The notes beneath the pieces were generated by a model. The model did no database searches, was not told the DNA's origin, and saw only the letters and a program-made list of their open reading frames with translations. A program made the translations under genes and the position numbers. Below are positions 44,871 through 55,327 of a stretch of DNA of 64,000 bases, piece by piece (positions within the stretch are counted from its first letter, which is position 1; every line of letters begins with the position of its first letter). The DNA comes from Sclerodactyla briareus (lineage: Eukaryota; Echinodermata; Holothuroidea; Dendrochirotida; Sclerodactylidae): assembly GCA_026419785.1 (NCBI GenBank), contig JAODTK010005559.1:1-64000 (forward strand), read 5' to 3'.

Positions 44871-45239
44871 TGTGCAAAGTTTCATATGGATTCGACAAGG
44901 CACGAGAGAGTTATTGTACACGCAATATCAATTCAGGAAAGGAAGGAAAGAAGGGCTCAGCGCCTAGCTGCGGGGGCTTATGATCCCGACACTTCGCCCC
45001 TAGCTTCTGCCTATAATGTCAGACGCGGGCCAGTGCTGCATGGACAGCAGTTTACTCCCCAGTGCGAACCACCAGGTAACCATTGAAGCTGAGTGGGCGG
45101 GGACGCACCAGCAGCCAGAATTAACTGGCGCGATGAACGGTAGGTAGAGTTCGCGCCCAACCGAACTTTCCCGATTGCTCGGGATACCTGGCACCCGATT
45201 TGATTCTTACTGCCTAGAGAAGAAGAAGAAACCACCGGC
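44871..45239. other. Intergenic, no gene seen
   Basis: No gene recognised. It sits between the A-run repeat and a tRNA-like head. Confidence 0.35.
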
Positions 45240-45306
45240 CTCTTCTGGGATTGCGAGCTCACAACCGTTGGGTTAAAGCATTATCACCAGACCACTAGAC
45301 CACGTC
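45240..45306 (-). repeat. tRNA-like SINE head (antisense)
   Basis: On the minus strand 'cgtggtctagtggtctggtg' resembles a tRNA D-arm/A-box, and 'ggttgtgagctcgcaatccc' occupies the B-box position but with a degenerate core (usual GTTCGAATC). It is probably the head of an old SINE rather than a tRNA gene. Confidence 0.4.
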
Positions 45307-45365
45307 AATTCAGGTCCGTTGAAATCTAAGATGACCACCGCAGGAATGGTGGCTACCAAAGCGGC

Positions 45366-45536
45366 GCATTCGAACTCATCCGAGATTTCGTAAAGGCAGA
45401 CAGGTGTGCAAAGATTTGTGTCAATCGGACATGCGTTAACACGAGAATCTGCAGCGGACGCGCGCGGCCGCCCGGCCGCGGCGGCGGCGGAGACGACGAT
45501 TGCCCAAACCATATCCTCAAAGTGGGGATATAAATA
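45366..45536 (+). repeat. R1 interspersed repeat, 3' end only (copy 3)
   Basis: 'cgaactcatccgagatttcg' matches 19,516 onward. The following GC-rich (CGG)n-like block (45,456-45,492) replaces the 'ggcggcggagacggcggc' seen in copy 2. The end 'tcctcaaagtggggata' forms the terminal stem. Confidence 0.55.
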
Positions 45537-45839
45537 TAAAAACATTAGGTGTTCCTCTCGTATATTCTACACACCCGCGTCAATCCAATATAGGCGCGTT
45601 ATCGTTGGATTGCCAGGAATATGCTTATTATCCTCATATTTTGTTTTCTATATACTGATATTTCTTTCCGGTGTGTATTAAATTAACAGTGTTATCTTAA
45701 ATACTTGTGTAAAAGATTATCTTGATTTTGTTCATGCCTCATGTGCAATTTTGTGAGTTTTTCAGGATCCCAACCATAGTTCGTTCGTTACACGCATTTT
45801 TTTCTCCATTTATTCATTATTTTCAGATAAAAAAGTACA

Positions 45840-46385
45840 GAAGAGAAAATTTAGGGGAATGTTTTTGAGTGGATTCGTCAGTGGCTTTCCTCAATAGGGA
45901 ACGAGCGAGTTGACATCATGGGCGTTCGTCTCCTTGCCAAAAGGTCACTAATGGTGTTCCCCAAGGATCGGTTCTTGGGCCTTTACCTTTATAGCGTTAT
46001 TATTGACGATCCGAACGATTCGGTGCATTCAGAGTTGCGGACGATACCAAGTTGTATGGGAGGTTGCTGTCGAAAATGATGATGTTGCAATTGTCTGAAG
46101 GGATCTTGATATATTATCTCGTAATGGTCTTCGATTGGCAAAGGTTTTCAATGACGATAAGTGCAAGGGATGCATGTGGTTTCCACAAATCGCAACGCTT
46201 CTTTCAATTGAATGCGCAAACTATAATTCAGGTTGGAATTCGGAAAGAGGATCCGGTGTTCATTTTTGATTCTTCTTTGAAACCTTCTAAGCAGTGTGCT
46301 GAAGCTGCGAGAAAAAGTTCAGTTAGTTCAGTTTTTTTAGCCAGTTATAAATTTTCAGAAAATTTATAAAGAGGGTCAATCAATT
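45840..46385 (+). mobile_element. CR1-like reverse transcriptase fragment
   Basis: In shifting frames: 'VTNGVPQGSVLGPLPL' (45,943-45,990), VADDTKLYGRL with the catalytic DD at 46,040-46,045, and GFHKSQRFFQLN then 'FIFDSSLKPSKQCAEAARK' (to about 46,320). This is the palm and thumb of the same CR1-like family as the copy at 61.3-61.8 kb, and the nucleotides align well by eye. Frameshifts and stops make it a dead copy. Its 3' border meets antisense LINE sequence at about 46,320-46,400. Confidence 0.75.
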
Positions 46386-47520
46386 AAAAAAGTTAAATAG
46401 AAAATATTCACAGTTAATAATATGATTCTTAAAGTGAAAAGGGGGTCAAGTTATTATATAAGAATGATATGATTATTAAGATGATGAAAAGATCACAACA
46501 AAGGCTCCAAAAGTCCATGCTGAACGAATGTTGCAGCTGTATTTTGTAATTGTGAAGCTCGGAGTAATAGCAGGATTTTTTTTTAAATTGTACCTTTTCC
46601 TTGCACATAGATGTCAGAGCTGAATAAAGGGGATGATCTTCACAGGCAAGGATGTTTTGGGCAAGTCTAACGAATTCATTTCTGGCTGCAACGTTGATTC
46701 TATTTTAAGAACGTCATAGTCTAGGCGAATATATTTTGCCGAGACAATTAAGTGAGCTCTCATCCGTCTCTTTCCCTTGGCATGTATGAAACGGGTACCA
46801 CTGGGACAACATAAATATATGTGGTAATGGCTACATCAAGCCCTTGTTTCGTCGTGGCAAAAGGAAAATTATGGAGCGATATACATCAATGTAGAAATAA
46901 AAAAACAAAGAAAAAAAAACTATGTCTAACTTGGGATAAGACCTTTGAGAGATAGTTAGTAAAAGTTAGTTTATCATCGATGCAAACTCCTAGATACTTC
47001 ATGTGGCAGTACGCTGGACACGTGAGCCGTGAAGCAACGTTTTCTCGTGTTTTGTTTCGATTAACCCCTCGTGTCTAATATTGATATTTTTCGAAACACC
47101 ATTCTTTACATTTTTCTCGTCACATGTACTAGCAAGTTTTGTGACAAAACTTTGAATTTGCTTTGATCTTGCTGATGTGTATCCGTTTTCGAAATATTCG
47201 AGATATGCGTGTCATCGCGTATTGCACACGGCAGTATAAAAAAAAAAAAAAAACTGAATCGCAACGTATTTCTCATCGGTAGGATTGTGAATTACCAGTG
47301 TTGAAAGTGGTCCTCCCTGTGAACACCAATTTTTGACTCAGAGGAGGAAGAATATCCTTTCTCCAATCCAATTTACCTTGACCAACCCGGAGAAGTCTCC
47401 AGCCAGTTACGAGTCGCTGGTCGTCCACAAGCTCCACAAATCCCCGATCAATCGATTTGTAAAACTGTGTTGAAGGCACTCGAGAAGTCAAGAAATAATA
47501 CTTTAGAAATCGTTGTGTCT
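46386..47520 (-). mobile_element. Jockey-like reverse transcriptase fragment (antisense)
   Basis: On the minus strand: 'VELVDDQRLVTGWRLLRVGQ' (47,440-47,370), CAIRDDTHIS with the DD of the catalytic palm at 47,211-47,216, 'TSKYLGVCIDDKLTF' (about 47,010-46,965), and a C-terminal 'HPLYSALTSMCKEK' (about 46,640-46,600). The order fits palm, thumb and C-terminal tail of a Jockey/RTE-like polymerase. An A-run at 47,238-47,252 interrupts it. A second copy of the tail lies at 54,085-54,790 and a third, short one at 52,345-52,420. Confidence 0.6.
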
Positions 47521-47814
47521 TTCATATTTAGCCTGACACAATACTATTAACAAGGAATATTGACACAGTAAAATCAGTTCTGTTGATATACCGAGGGCGG
47601 TTTTGTTTGTGACGTTATGTAATTGGCCCCCCGCCCATTATTTGCTTGGCGTTGCGAGGCAATGATCGCATTCAATGGTACCCGTGTATGTTATAGGATG
47701 GTCTCCGATAGCCCGGACCCCTGAGCGAATTCGTCATTTGTGAAGAGTTCCGCGCGGCGTGCGTGCGGCGAATATCGAGACAATGCCACAAATGGTCAAG
47801 TAGGTTGTGAAAAT
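47521..47814. other. Short intergenic spacer
   Basis: No gene recognised. Confidence 0.35.
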
Positions 47815-48235
47815 TATTTTATAAATCGATCGACTTCTCAAAATTATGAATTCAAGACGGATTTCAAGATTTCCCAGGCTGTCACGTCGCTGACATTCGA
47901 TCCTGGAACCTGGCTAGGAAGCGGACACTTTCCACACTGATAAGCAATACGTAACTGATGTATGCATCCATATGTATATACGATATATATATCCATACTA
48001 TACAGCGCTATCACAAGTTCCGATACTTGAAGCAACATGCTACATGAAGGTCACAGTCGAAGCGAAGTCTAAATCCCTCATTCGGCCATTTATTGTGTCA
48101 GTACTCACTCGTAACCGGCCCATTTCGGTCCGTTCCACGAAACTGTTCTATTATCCTGTTGCTAAGGTAACGTTCGCCGACAAGCAGTGTGCCGCTTTTT
48201 TAACCAGGTGTCCGGGACTATCCCAGTTATCATGC
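47815..48235 (+). repeat. Local duplication D1, copy a
   Basis: Aligns with 48,955-49,365 over its whole length. Shared words include 'gatcgatcgact', 'gatttcaagatttccc', 'tccctcattcggccatt', 'gtactcactcgtaa' and 'gaaactgttctattat' then 'gctaaggtaacgttcg'. Identity is roughly 80-85% with many small indels. Confidence 0.85.
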
Positions 48236-48565
48236 GAACATACTCTGCTGGCAGAGTCATGTACATCTGCTGCATCTTGCGAGGGCGTGACCATCATGTC
48301 TTCACCAGAGTCGTTTCTCCATGTATAGCTCTGTAGATTCCATTCTATCGCAGTGGGCTCAGAACTGCGGGTTGCGAACCGAAATTTTTATCACACCAAA
48401 ATTCACGTCACGTGGTCAGGACTCGACGGATTGCGTGGGCACGTACTTCCTAATCTTTAACAGTTGATCCTGAAACAGAGAGAAAAAGATTAAGTCCAAA
48501 AGTTAGTTTTTAAAGTCCACAAAGGGGTTTGCGTGTGCTTTTTCCGTGTGTTGGCGGAGTTGAAT

Positions 48566-48605
48566 CTGTTAATTATCTGTTAATTATCTGTTAATTATCT
48601 GTTAA
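48566..48605. repeat. 11-bp tandem repeat (CTGTTAATTAT)n
   Basis: Three and a half perfect copies with no unique spacers. Confidence 0.95.
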
Positions 48606-48954
48606 CAACTTTTCAGAGCATGTTTTCTGAAGAATGTGCGGGCGTATTCTGCACGCAACTATACTTTTTTTGCTATATTTTTTGGTCACCTAGTTAGAGT
48701 ATAGGGAGTATTCGGCCCTCATTCTCACGCATAATATTCCAGGATAGGAGAACATCATTGTATTTCGTAATATTTGATTGACGTTTATTTTTTCCACCGG
48801 GGTACGTGTGGGGGGATAGACTTATGTATTATTACTTGCCCAGTATAATGGTCTCCGGCAGTGACGGACATTTAGATTATTCGTCAATTTTCTAAGATTC
48901 CAAATAGCAATAACAGAGGAAACGCACTCAAATAGTCGAGTTGGGTGTGTACAA

Positions 48955-49365
48955 GTATATAACAGATCGATCGACTTTTCGAAATGATGAATTCAAGGTG
49001 GATTTCAAGATTTCCCGGGCCGTCCCGCCGCTGACACCGATCCTAGAACCCGCTAGAAAGCGGACACCTAATGCGTATCGTACTAATGTGTGCATCCATA
49101 TGCAGTTCCCATACTAACAGCGCTATTACGAGTTCCGAAACTTGAAGCAACAATATCCTACGATGAAGGTCACTGTCAAAGGCGAGTCTTAATCCCTCAT
49201 TCGGCCATTTTTTGTTTAAGTACTCACTCGTAATCTGCCCATTTCGCTGAATAATTATTCCACCTGATTAGTTCCGCGAAACTGTTCTATTATCATGTAG
49301 CTAAGGTAACGTTCGATCGGAAAACAGCGCCCGCTTTTTACCCAGGGTGTCGGGACTACCCAGGT
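48955..49365 (+). repeat. Local duplication D1, copy b
   Basis: Second copy of 47,815-48,235, offset about 1,140 bp. It contains a 25-bp insertion (near 49,248) absent from copy a. Frames differ between the copies, so neither looks constrained as coding. Confidence 0.85.
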
Positions 49366-50399
49366 CTACTATATATCATACATTGATTCATCACACAGCT
49401 ATACAGGTAGACAGGGAAAAGGGGAAACCGTCGCGCAGCTGCCATCCGACTGTGTTTGTAGTGCGACTCAGATAATTTATCATGTCCTCCACGTCTTACA
49501 CCTGCTGTTTACTCTATTGACATTTCTGAAAGCAGACAACGTATGGGTCCCAATATGTTGAATAATAAACGCGAATCTACAACCCTAGGCTATCCATTAT
49601 TGCAAGAACTCTATTCTGATTGGTCGACTGTCTAGCCCTAGCAATATGTTATTTCGCAATATCAGGCAGCTGGTCGAAGTAAATCGGTATAGCCCGCGAG
49701 TCAGAAGGCCCGCATGCAAGTCAGAAGGCCCGTGGAACTCAACAATCAAATAGTTTTGTCGCAGTGAAATCTGATGAACTATATGAAATAGAGGTTGCCC
49801 TGCCGCCCACTGGAATTTCATAGATTATTCTGCTGAATTTTGAGGTTTAGGTTCGAAGTTCAGTCCAGCTGAAAGTCTCAAAATTGCGCTTTATCCCTTA
49901 AACATGGTTTACACTACTCCTCTTCTTATAATAATCTTAATAATAATGATTTTTGTCAATTGAGTCTTATGGGGTACATGGCTATATTTCGAGTGCGCCA
50001 AGGTACTTTAGGTAGGGGTCACGGCTGCTCAGTGAGCGATATCTATAATGTTATCTTATACGATGAGATTTCGAGGGGCAACATGGATAGTGATCCGCTG
50101 TCTTGTGGATGGGTCTATTAGGGGGAGGGGGTTAGTTTTTTTTTATGAGGTCCGAGATACAAAATGTGGACTTGTCCCCGATGCTAATCGGGTACGTATG
50201 GCTTCGCCGTAGGCAGGAGCAATAATATATGCAGTCATGCTTGTGACGTATGTGCGTTGGGTGTATATGGACGTGGGGCTTCTGTAGGACGATATCCAAA
50301 GAACGCAAACATCCATAAAGTTCAAATAAGACCCGTAGAGTACAGTTATAGTAGGAGAACCCTATTGGGTGAGTCGGGTCTGATCTTAATTTAAGGTCG
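49366..50399. other. Intergenic, no gene seen
   Basis: 'cgagtcagaaggcccg' recurs as 'caagtcagaaggcccg' around 49,700-49,735. No gene is supported. Confidence 0.4.
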
Positions 50400-50990
50400 G
50401 GGAGTCGGGAAAGAATGTGGCACGATAATGTGCACGAAACGATGTAGAGAGCCCATTTTGCATGACGGATGCTATGTTAGTAGATGATCCCTAACGTTTT
50501 GGTGTCAGTTCTAGGGCAAAGGTCAACTGAGTTCACTTTCTGACGCTTGTGATGCAATACGAAATGATGTCGAGATCTCATATAGGCGCGGGGGTTCTTT
50601 GGAGTAGAAGTCCCATTAGTTTGGGGTCAGGACAGGTCACTAGCGGTCAACGAGGTCAAGTTTAAAAACCACGTGAGCATGAGAATCGTGCAATTAAATG
50701 AACCATATTTGGCACGAAGGGTTGCCATGTGGTGTAGCTTACCCTTATTCCATCTGGGTGATAATCAAGGTCAACGAAGGTCAACAGCGGTCAACGTCTG
50801 GAAGCTCGTGAGCACAATAACTGTGCAACGAAATGATGTAGCAGTTTATACTTGGCATGAGGGGTCGCTTTGTGGAATAGATGATCCTGTTGCTTGTTTC
50901 CAGATGTAGTATTTACAGGTCCAGTCCGGAAGCTGTCCCAATAACTTTGCCAAGAAAGGAAGAAGAGAGCTAATACTTGGCACGAAGGGT
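50400..50990 (+). repeat. T-module tandem array (~120-136 bp period)
   Basis: 'tgcaa.acgaaatgatgta' type landmarks occur at 50,431, 50,553, 50,689 and 50,824, each followed by 'cttggca(t/c)ga.gggt(t/c)gcc' style words, 'gtagatgatcc' and 'ggtcaacg(a)aggtcaac'. A short copy lies at 24,660-24,945. Confidence 0.7.
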
Positions 50991-50999
50991 CACTACTTT

Positions 51000-51190
51000 T
51001 TCCTCTTACATGTCTTTTTTACAGTAATTTTTCTACCCTACCATTTATAGGTTTGATGGTGTATTGTTATGGGTTAATATTTTTCTACTGAGTTCATAGT
51101 TTCACATGCTTCTTGTGGGTTGTCTTGTTTATATCTGTAAGCTCTTCGAACGCTCTATATGAATAATATTCCATCATTATTACTTGGAGT
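51000..51190 (+). mobile_element. L2/CR1-like LINE 3' tail
   Basis: 'tatctgtaagctcttcgaacgctctatatgaataat' followed by an ATT-rich end is the stereotyped terminus of this LINE group. No coding sequence remains. Confidence 0.4.
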
Positions 51191-51234
51191 AGATCATTAT
51201 CGATTTTGCAAAGCTTTTACCTAAACCTAACATT

Positions 51235-52345
51235 AGCAAAAAAACCGAGGGGAAAATTTCAACAACTTATGTTTCTCCATTGGTTAACTTGAGGAAGAAC
51301 GCCATCAGGTCTGGGCGTTTCGTAGAACCAACCAGTCGAGCTCCAACTACCAACCGCTGAAGACGGGAGAATAGTTGCAATCTGCATGAGTACAGCTATA
51401 TACCTTACGAACCATATCAGCTGTTCATCCTATAATCATGAACAATATAGTGATGAAGATGACATTTACTATGCCTCCGAGAATGAATCAGTCCTCTCAA
51501 AGGAAATGTAAGCTCGTTTGGAACGTGTAGTATGATTTGCGAGTGCGTCATGGTTAGTTAGGCCCGGTTGTACTTCTATCTTACAAAAGTAGTGTTACTA
51601 TCCTCCATCGCGTCAAAGTGAAATATTTCATTCGCTCACATTTCAAATTCCTCGGTGTGAACTCAAGTGGAGAAGGTCTAAAATTTAAAAGTAAGATGAA
51701 CAGGCTTGATTGGAACCGCTGTCAACAAACCACGACAGGACCCATCATAATGTAAATGGTACATTGCAACCTATTCCATTGTTCATATAATAGGAGGGAA
51801 TCACAGCGATATAGCTTTATTCAGTGAGCCGTATTGTTTATATCAAAAAATGTCATGCATATTCCTTTACCAATAAATTTTCATCGTGTTCATTCAACCA
51901 GTCACCATTTCATCGAGTCGTGCACATGACTTCAACTATAAAGGTATGTTAAACCCGCATAGTGGGTATGCCTATACAACTGAATTGTCGCGCCTATAAC
52001 CATAGTAGTCGATGGGACGGTGCAAGTAGGAGGGGGGGGGGGGGGGTCCGAATCAGTGGAGAGCACAGTTTCTCGGGGAAAAGACAGTATATATGGAGAC
52101 CACATCCCGGCCCTCATGCAGCGGTTGCGACCTTGCACACATCTCCCCTGATGTATCCGTTAACAACCGGCAGTGTACATTCTTGACAGAATATTTGGTA
52201 TGCAAGCTACGTCTTTACCCGATAATCTTAATAACTTCTACTAAATATATAGTATTATTAAACACGTCAACTTTCCCTTTTCCCCAATGTGCGGAAACCT
52301 CAAGTGCGAATTAGCAATCAGTTGTATGAACCAAGATTCATTAAA
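51235..52345 (+). repeat. Local duplication D2, copy a
   Basis: Aligns collinearly with 52,550-53,755. Landmarks: 'aacttgaggaagaacgc', 'catcaggtctgggcgtt', 'aaccgctgaagacgg', 'aatcatgaacaatatagtga', 'cagtgagccgtattgttt', 'accacatcccggccctcat' and 'cccgataatcttaat'. It lacks the ~120 bp that in copy b contain the splice acceptor and first part of the candidate exon. It ends at a fragment of the antisense LINE tail (52,345-52,420). Confidence 0.9.
51400..51512 (+). pseudogene. Decayed duplicate of the D2 exon
   Basis: The frame YNHEQYSDEDDIYYASENES is kept, but the 5' part of the exon and its acceptor are deleted, and an extra base near 51,507 shifts the end. The donor, GTGAGT in copy b, reads GTGTAG here. 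Relative to copy b, two of three substitutions in the acidic core are synonymous, hinting at past constraint. Confidence 0.45.
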
Positions 52346-52549
52346 ACAGGTATAAACAAAATACTACAGTTAATAATTTGATTTTGAATGTAAAAAAAGG
52401 CTGGCAAGTCATTACACATGACGCTGTGTACCATGACATTTTCATCAAGTTATAACCCTTGACGGCAGGAAAGACAACCCCATCCCACGCGAAGCGAAAG
52501 AGGCTCTATGCTCCAAACATGAACGAAACAAAATCCCAAACTTAAATAA

Positions 52550-53755
52550 ATAAAAAGCCGGGGAGGAATTTCCACATCTTATTTGCTCTATTGGCAACTT
52601 GAGGAAGAACGCTATCAGGTCTGGGCGTTCCATAGAACCAACTAGTCGAGCACCAACCACCAACCGCTGAAGACGGAGAAGAGTTCCAATCTGCAAATAG
52701 GAATATACGGAGCGATTGAACGTGAGTGTTGATATTAACCCCTCTTGCAAATTCTAGGCCTACAATGCTCCACAGGTTCGATTTGTATAGCCCAACACGA
52801 ATCTCAAGCCGAAATACAAACTATATATACCTTACGAACCATATCAGCTGTGCTAAATCCTATAATCATGAACAATATAGTGATGAAGATGACATATACT
52901 CTGCCTCTGAGAATGAATCAGTCCTCTCAAAGGAATGTATCTCGTTGGAAACGTGAGTATGATTTCGAGTGCGTCATGGTTAGTTAGGGCTCAGTGGTAA
53001 TGCGATCTTACAGAAGTAAGTGTATACTATGCCGTCCATGCGTCAGTGAAATATTTCAGCTCAAATTTCAATTCCGTGGTGTGAGCTCAAGTGAAGAGAT
53101 CTAAAATTCAAAAGTAAGATGAACAGGCTTGATTCGAACCGCTGTCAACAAACCAAGACAGACCCATCATAATGTTAAATGGTGCATTGCAACCTATTCT
53201 ATTGTTCATATAATATGAGGGAATCACAACGATATGCTTTAATTCAGTGAGCCGTATTGTTTCATGAAACATGTCCTGTATAATCTTTACTAAAAAATTC
53301 ATCGTGTTTGATTCACCTAGTCGGAAAACAAATAATAACCCTTACACCTACCATGGTAGTCAATGGACGGTACCAGTATGGGAACATTATAGTATTACCT
53401 ATGAGCCTGAATTGCCTCACATATACCCATGGTAGTAAATAAGACGTGCCAGTAGGAAGGGGGAGGGGTCCTAATCAGTGAAGAGAGCATTTTGCGGGGA
53501 TGGAGACCACATCCCGGCCCTCATACAGCGGTTGCCTTGCACGCATCTCCTGATGTATGTATCGTTGAACATCGCCAATTTACATTCTGGGCAGAATATT
53601 TGATATGTAAATAAGTCCTTACCCGATAATCTTAATGACTCTAGCTTCTACTAAATATATAGTATCATCAAACACGTCAAACTTCCCCCTTTCCCCAATG
53701 TGCGGAAATCTCAAGTGCGAATTAGTAATCGTAAATTAATCTTGTATGAACCACT
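52550..53755 (+). repeat. Local duplication D2, copy b
   Basis: Second copy of 51,235-52,345, offset about 1.3 kb. It carries extra sequence at 52,700-52,820 (exon 5' part) and near 53,330-53,420 (a partial internal repeat of 'accatggtagt..atggacg'). Identity with copy a is about 80-88% by eye. Confidence 0.9.
52758..52952 (+). CDS. Candidate 195-bp symmetric exon, acidic protein segment
   Basis: A pyrimidine-rich acceptor (cccctcttgcaaattctag) ends at 52,757 and a consensus donor (aaac|GTGAGTATG) begins at 52,953. The 195-bp interval is open in one frame (phase 2 in, phase 2 out, length divisible by three). It encodes PTMLHRFDLYSPTRISSRNT, then NYIYLTNHISCAKS and an acidic Ser/Asp/Glu-rich tail (YNHEQYSDEDDIYSASENES). 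No domain is recognised; the tail resembles a disordered, phosphorylatable region. The duplicate at 51.4-51.5 kb has lost both splice sites. Neighbouring exons were not identified, so this remains a candidate. Confidence 0.4.
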
Positions 53756-54084
53756 CAACAGAGGATCGTAAACACTCACAATTCCCCCAGTCACTGAGAG
53801 AGCCGCTGATATACTGAGCTATGTCACGATTCCTCATCCTCCTGGGTGATCATTATCCTTACGACTGTGGAGGTAGCGCGTCCACAGATTAACATTTCAA
53901 TTCCTAGTCCGCGTTGTGATTTTTTGTTTATAGGCCTGTAGATGGTTTTAATCGCGAATAAATATATTTAATGTGGCTTCCTCTGGGATGAGGTACCGGT
54001 ATGGGGATCTTCATCTTTGTTAAAGTGCTCTCCAAGAAAGTGTTCTTGATGGCGGCTCATATGGTATGAGACAATGGTTCTTCG
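53756..54084. other. Intergenic, no gene seen
   Basis: No gene recognised. Confidence 0.35.
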
Positions 54085-54790
54085 TTAGTTCAGTTTCGGT
54101 TCTTTTATTCGAGTATAAATTTTCAGAAAAATTTATAAAGAGGATCAATTCAGTAAAACAGGCAAATACAAAATATTTTACTGTTATAAGTTGACGCAGC
54201 GCTTTAAAAGGTCACAAAAGGGGAAAGTCAGTACATTAAGAAGATAATATTATTAAGTGATGGACAAGTTCACAACCAAACCACTCCCCAAAAGTCCACG
54301 CAGCTCTATAGAAGAATGAATTCCTAGAAAGTGTATTTCTGAAGCTCGGAGGATAGCAGGTTCATAAATTGTATTTGTCTTCTTGCACATAGCTGTCAGA
54401 GCTGAATAAAGGGAGTTTATCGCCTGTCCACCAGGAGAGGAAGCGAGTGTGGAGTGCTTCTCTTTCGATCTGCTCCTCCCCAAGGATATTCAACCATGTC
54501 CGGTTTTGCTTTGTGGCATCTCTCGATATTCAGCTAATATGCTCCGGGGAAGGCTCGTGTCAATTTGAATTTCTCACTGAAATGTGTCACGGAAATTTCT
54601 GCCAGATGATTTGCAATCCTACGTTGACTTCTATGAGTGGCTGCAACAATCATAACATCAGAAGCACACTTGGACCTAATTTTAGGCACAATCCAGTTTT
54701 CGAGAACTATGATGCCGCGGACATTGCAAACTAATCGCGTATGGAATTCAAGGTCTGTTCAACATTACAGTCCTCATCCGCGCAAGAGAA
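54085..54790 (-). mobile_element. Jockey-like LINE C-terminus and 3' UTR, second copy (antisense)
   Basis: On the minus strand 'KRALRIIYGPQCASDVM' (about 54,700-54,650) matches the Q.rALRiiyp.. block after the RT thumb, and 'SLYSALTAMCKK' (about 54,400-54,370) matches the same segment at 46.6 kb. The nucleotides at 54,085-54,420 align with 46,315-46,640 ('tataaattttcagaaaa', 'tttataaagag', 'cttgcacatag.tgtcagag', 'ctgaataaaggg'). Confidence 0.6.
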
Positions 54791-55036
54791 GATATATGTA
54801 TTGATTCATTACATAATAGACAGGGAGGCCCTCAAACTACAGACTGCTGTGAAAAGATCCAATCAATAAGGAATAAAGGATTAAAAAAAATAGGATAAAA
54901 ATGAATCAGAAATATGTGGAAAGTAATCAAAGGCATAGAAGCACAAATTATTTAAAATATCTGTTCAATCCCTAAAACCCTTTTAATTCTTTAATTTTGA
55001 ATTTAGAAGCTGAGGGAGATTTGGGCTCTCTACATT
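54791..55036. other. Intergenic, no gene seen
   Basis: AT-rich flank of the Penelope-like element. Confidence 0.35.
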
Positions 55037-55130
55037 CACATATTAGTATATATATCTATTATACTATTATATATATATATATATATATATCTGATATATC
55101 CATTATATATATCTAGTTTATATGTGCGTG
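55037..55130. repeat. (TA)n microsatellite
   Basis: Interrupted (AT)n blocks directly 3' of the antisense Penelope-like element. Confidence 0.9.
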
Positions 55131-55200
55131 TATAGATGACAAAACCGTCATATATTTAGGACCTTCCTAGGTCCTTCGTCATTATTAGACAAAATGCTAC
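55131..55200 (-). ncRNA. Degenerate hammerhead-like motif of a Penelope-like element
   Basis: On the minus strand, 'aatgacga' is followed by a stem (AGGACCT, loop AGGA, with AGGTCCT), then 'aaa' and a second stem (ATGAC, loop ggtttt, GTCAT). Box, stem II, A-box and stem III appear in the order of a type I hammerhead ribozyme, a motif known from Penelope-like elements. The first base of the CUGANGA box and the G of GAAA are altered, so cleavage is unlikely. The call is inference from architecture and position (about 130 bp after the coding end). Confidence 0.35.
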
Positions 55201-55327
55201 AAAATTGCTCAAAATTCAATCGAAAAAAAGGTACTCCTTGTCATCTTTCAACTCAATTGACCGATTCTTTTGAGGAGTAAACGTGGACTGTAAGGTGATT
55301 ATCATTCTACGAGGGCATAGTATGTTT

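Noticed and set aside
44476-44967. 163-codon open frame
   Set aside because: Held open by two A-runs that encode Lys stretches. The frame crosses a two-copy repeat and has no motif.
48566-48605. Possible CRISPR-like direct repeats
   Set aside because: 11-bp units are contiguous with no spacers, in a eukaryotic setting.
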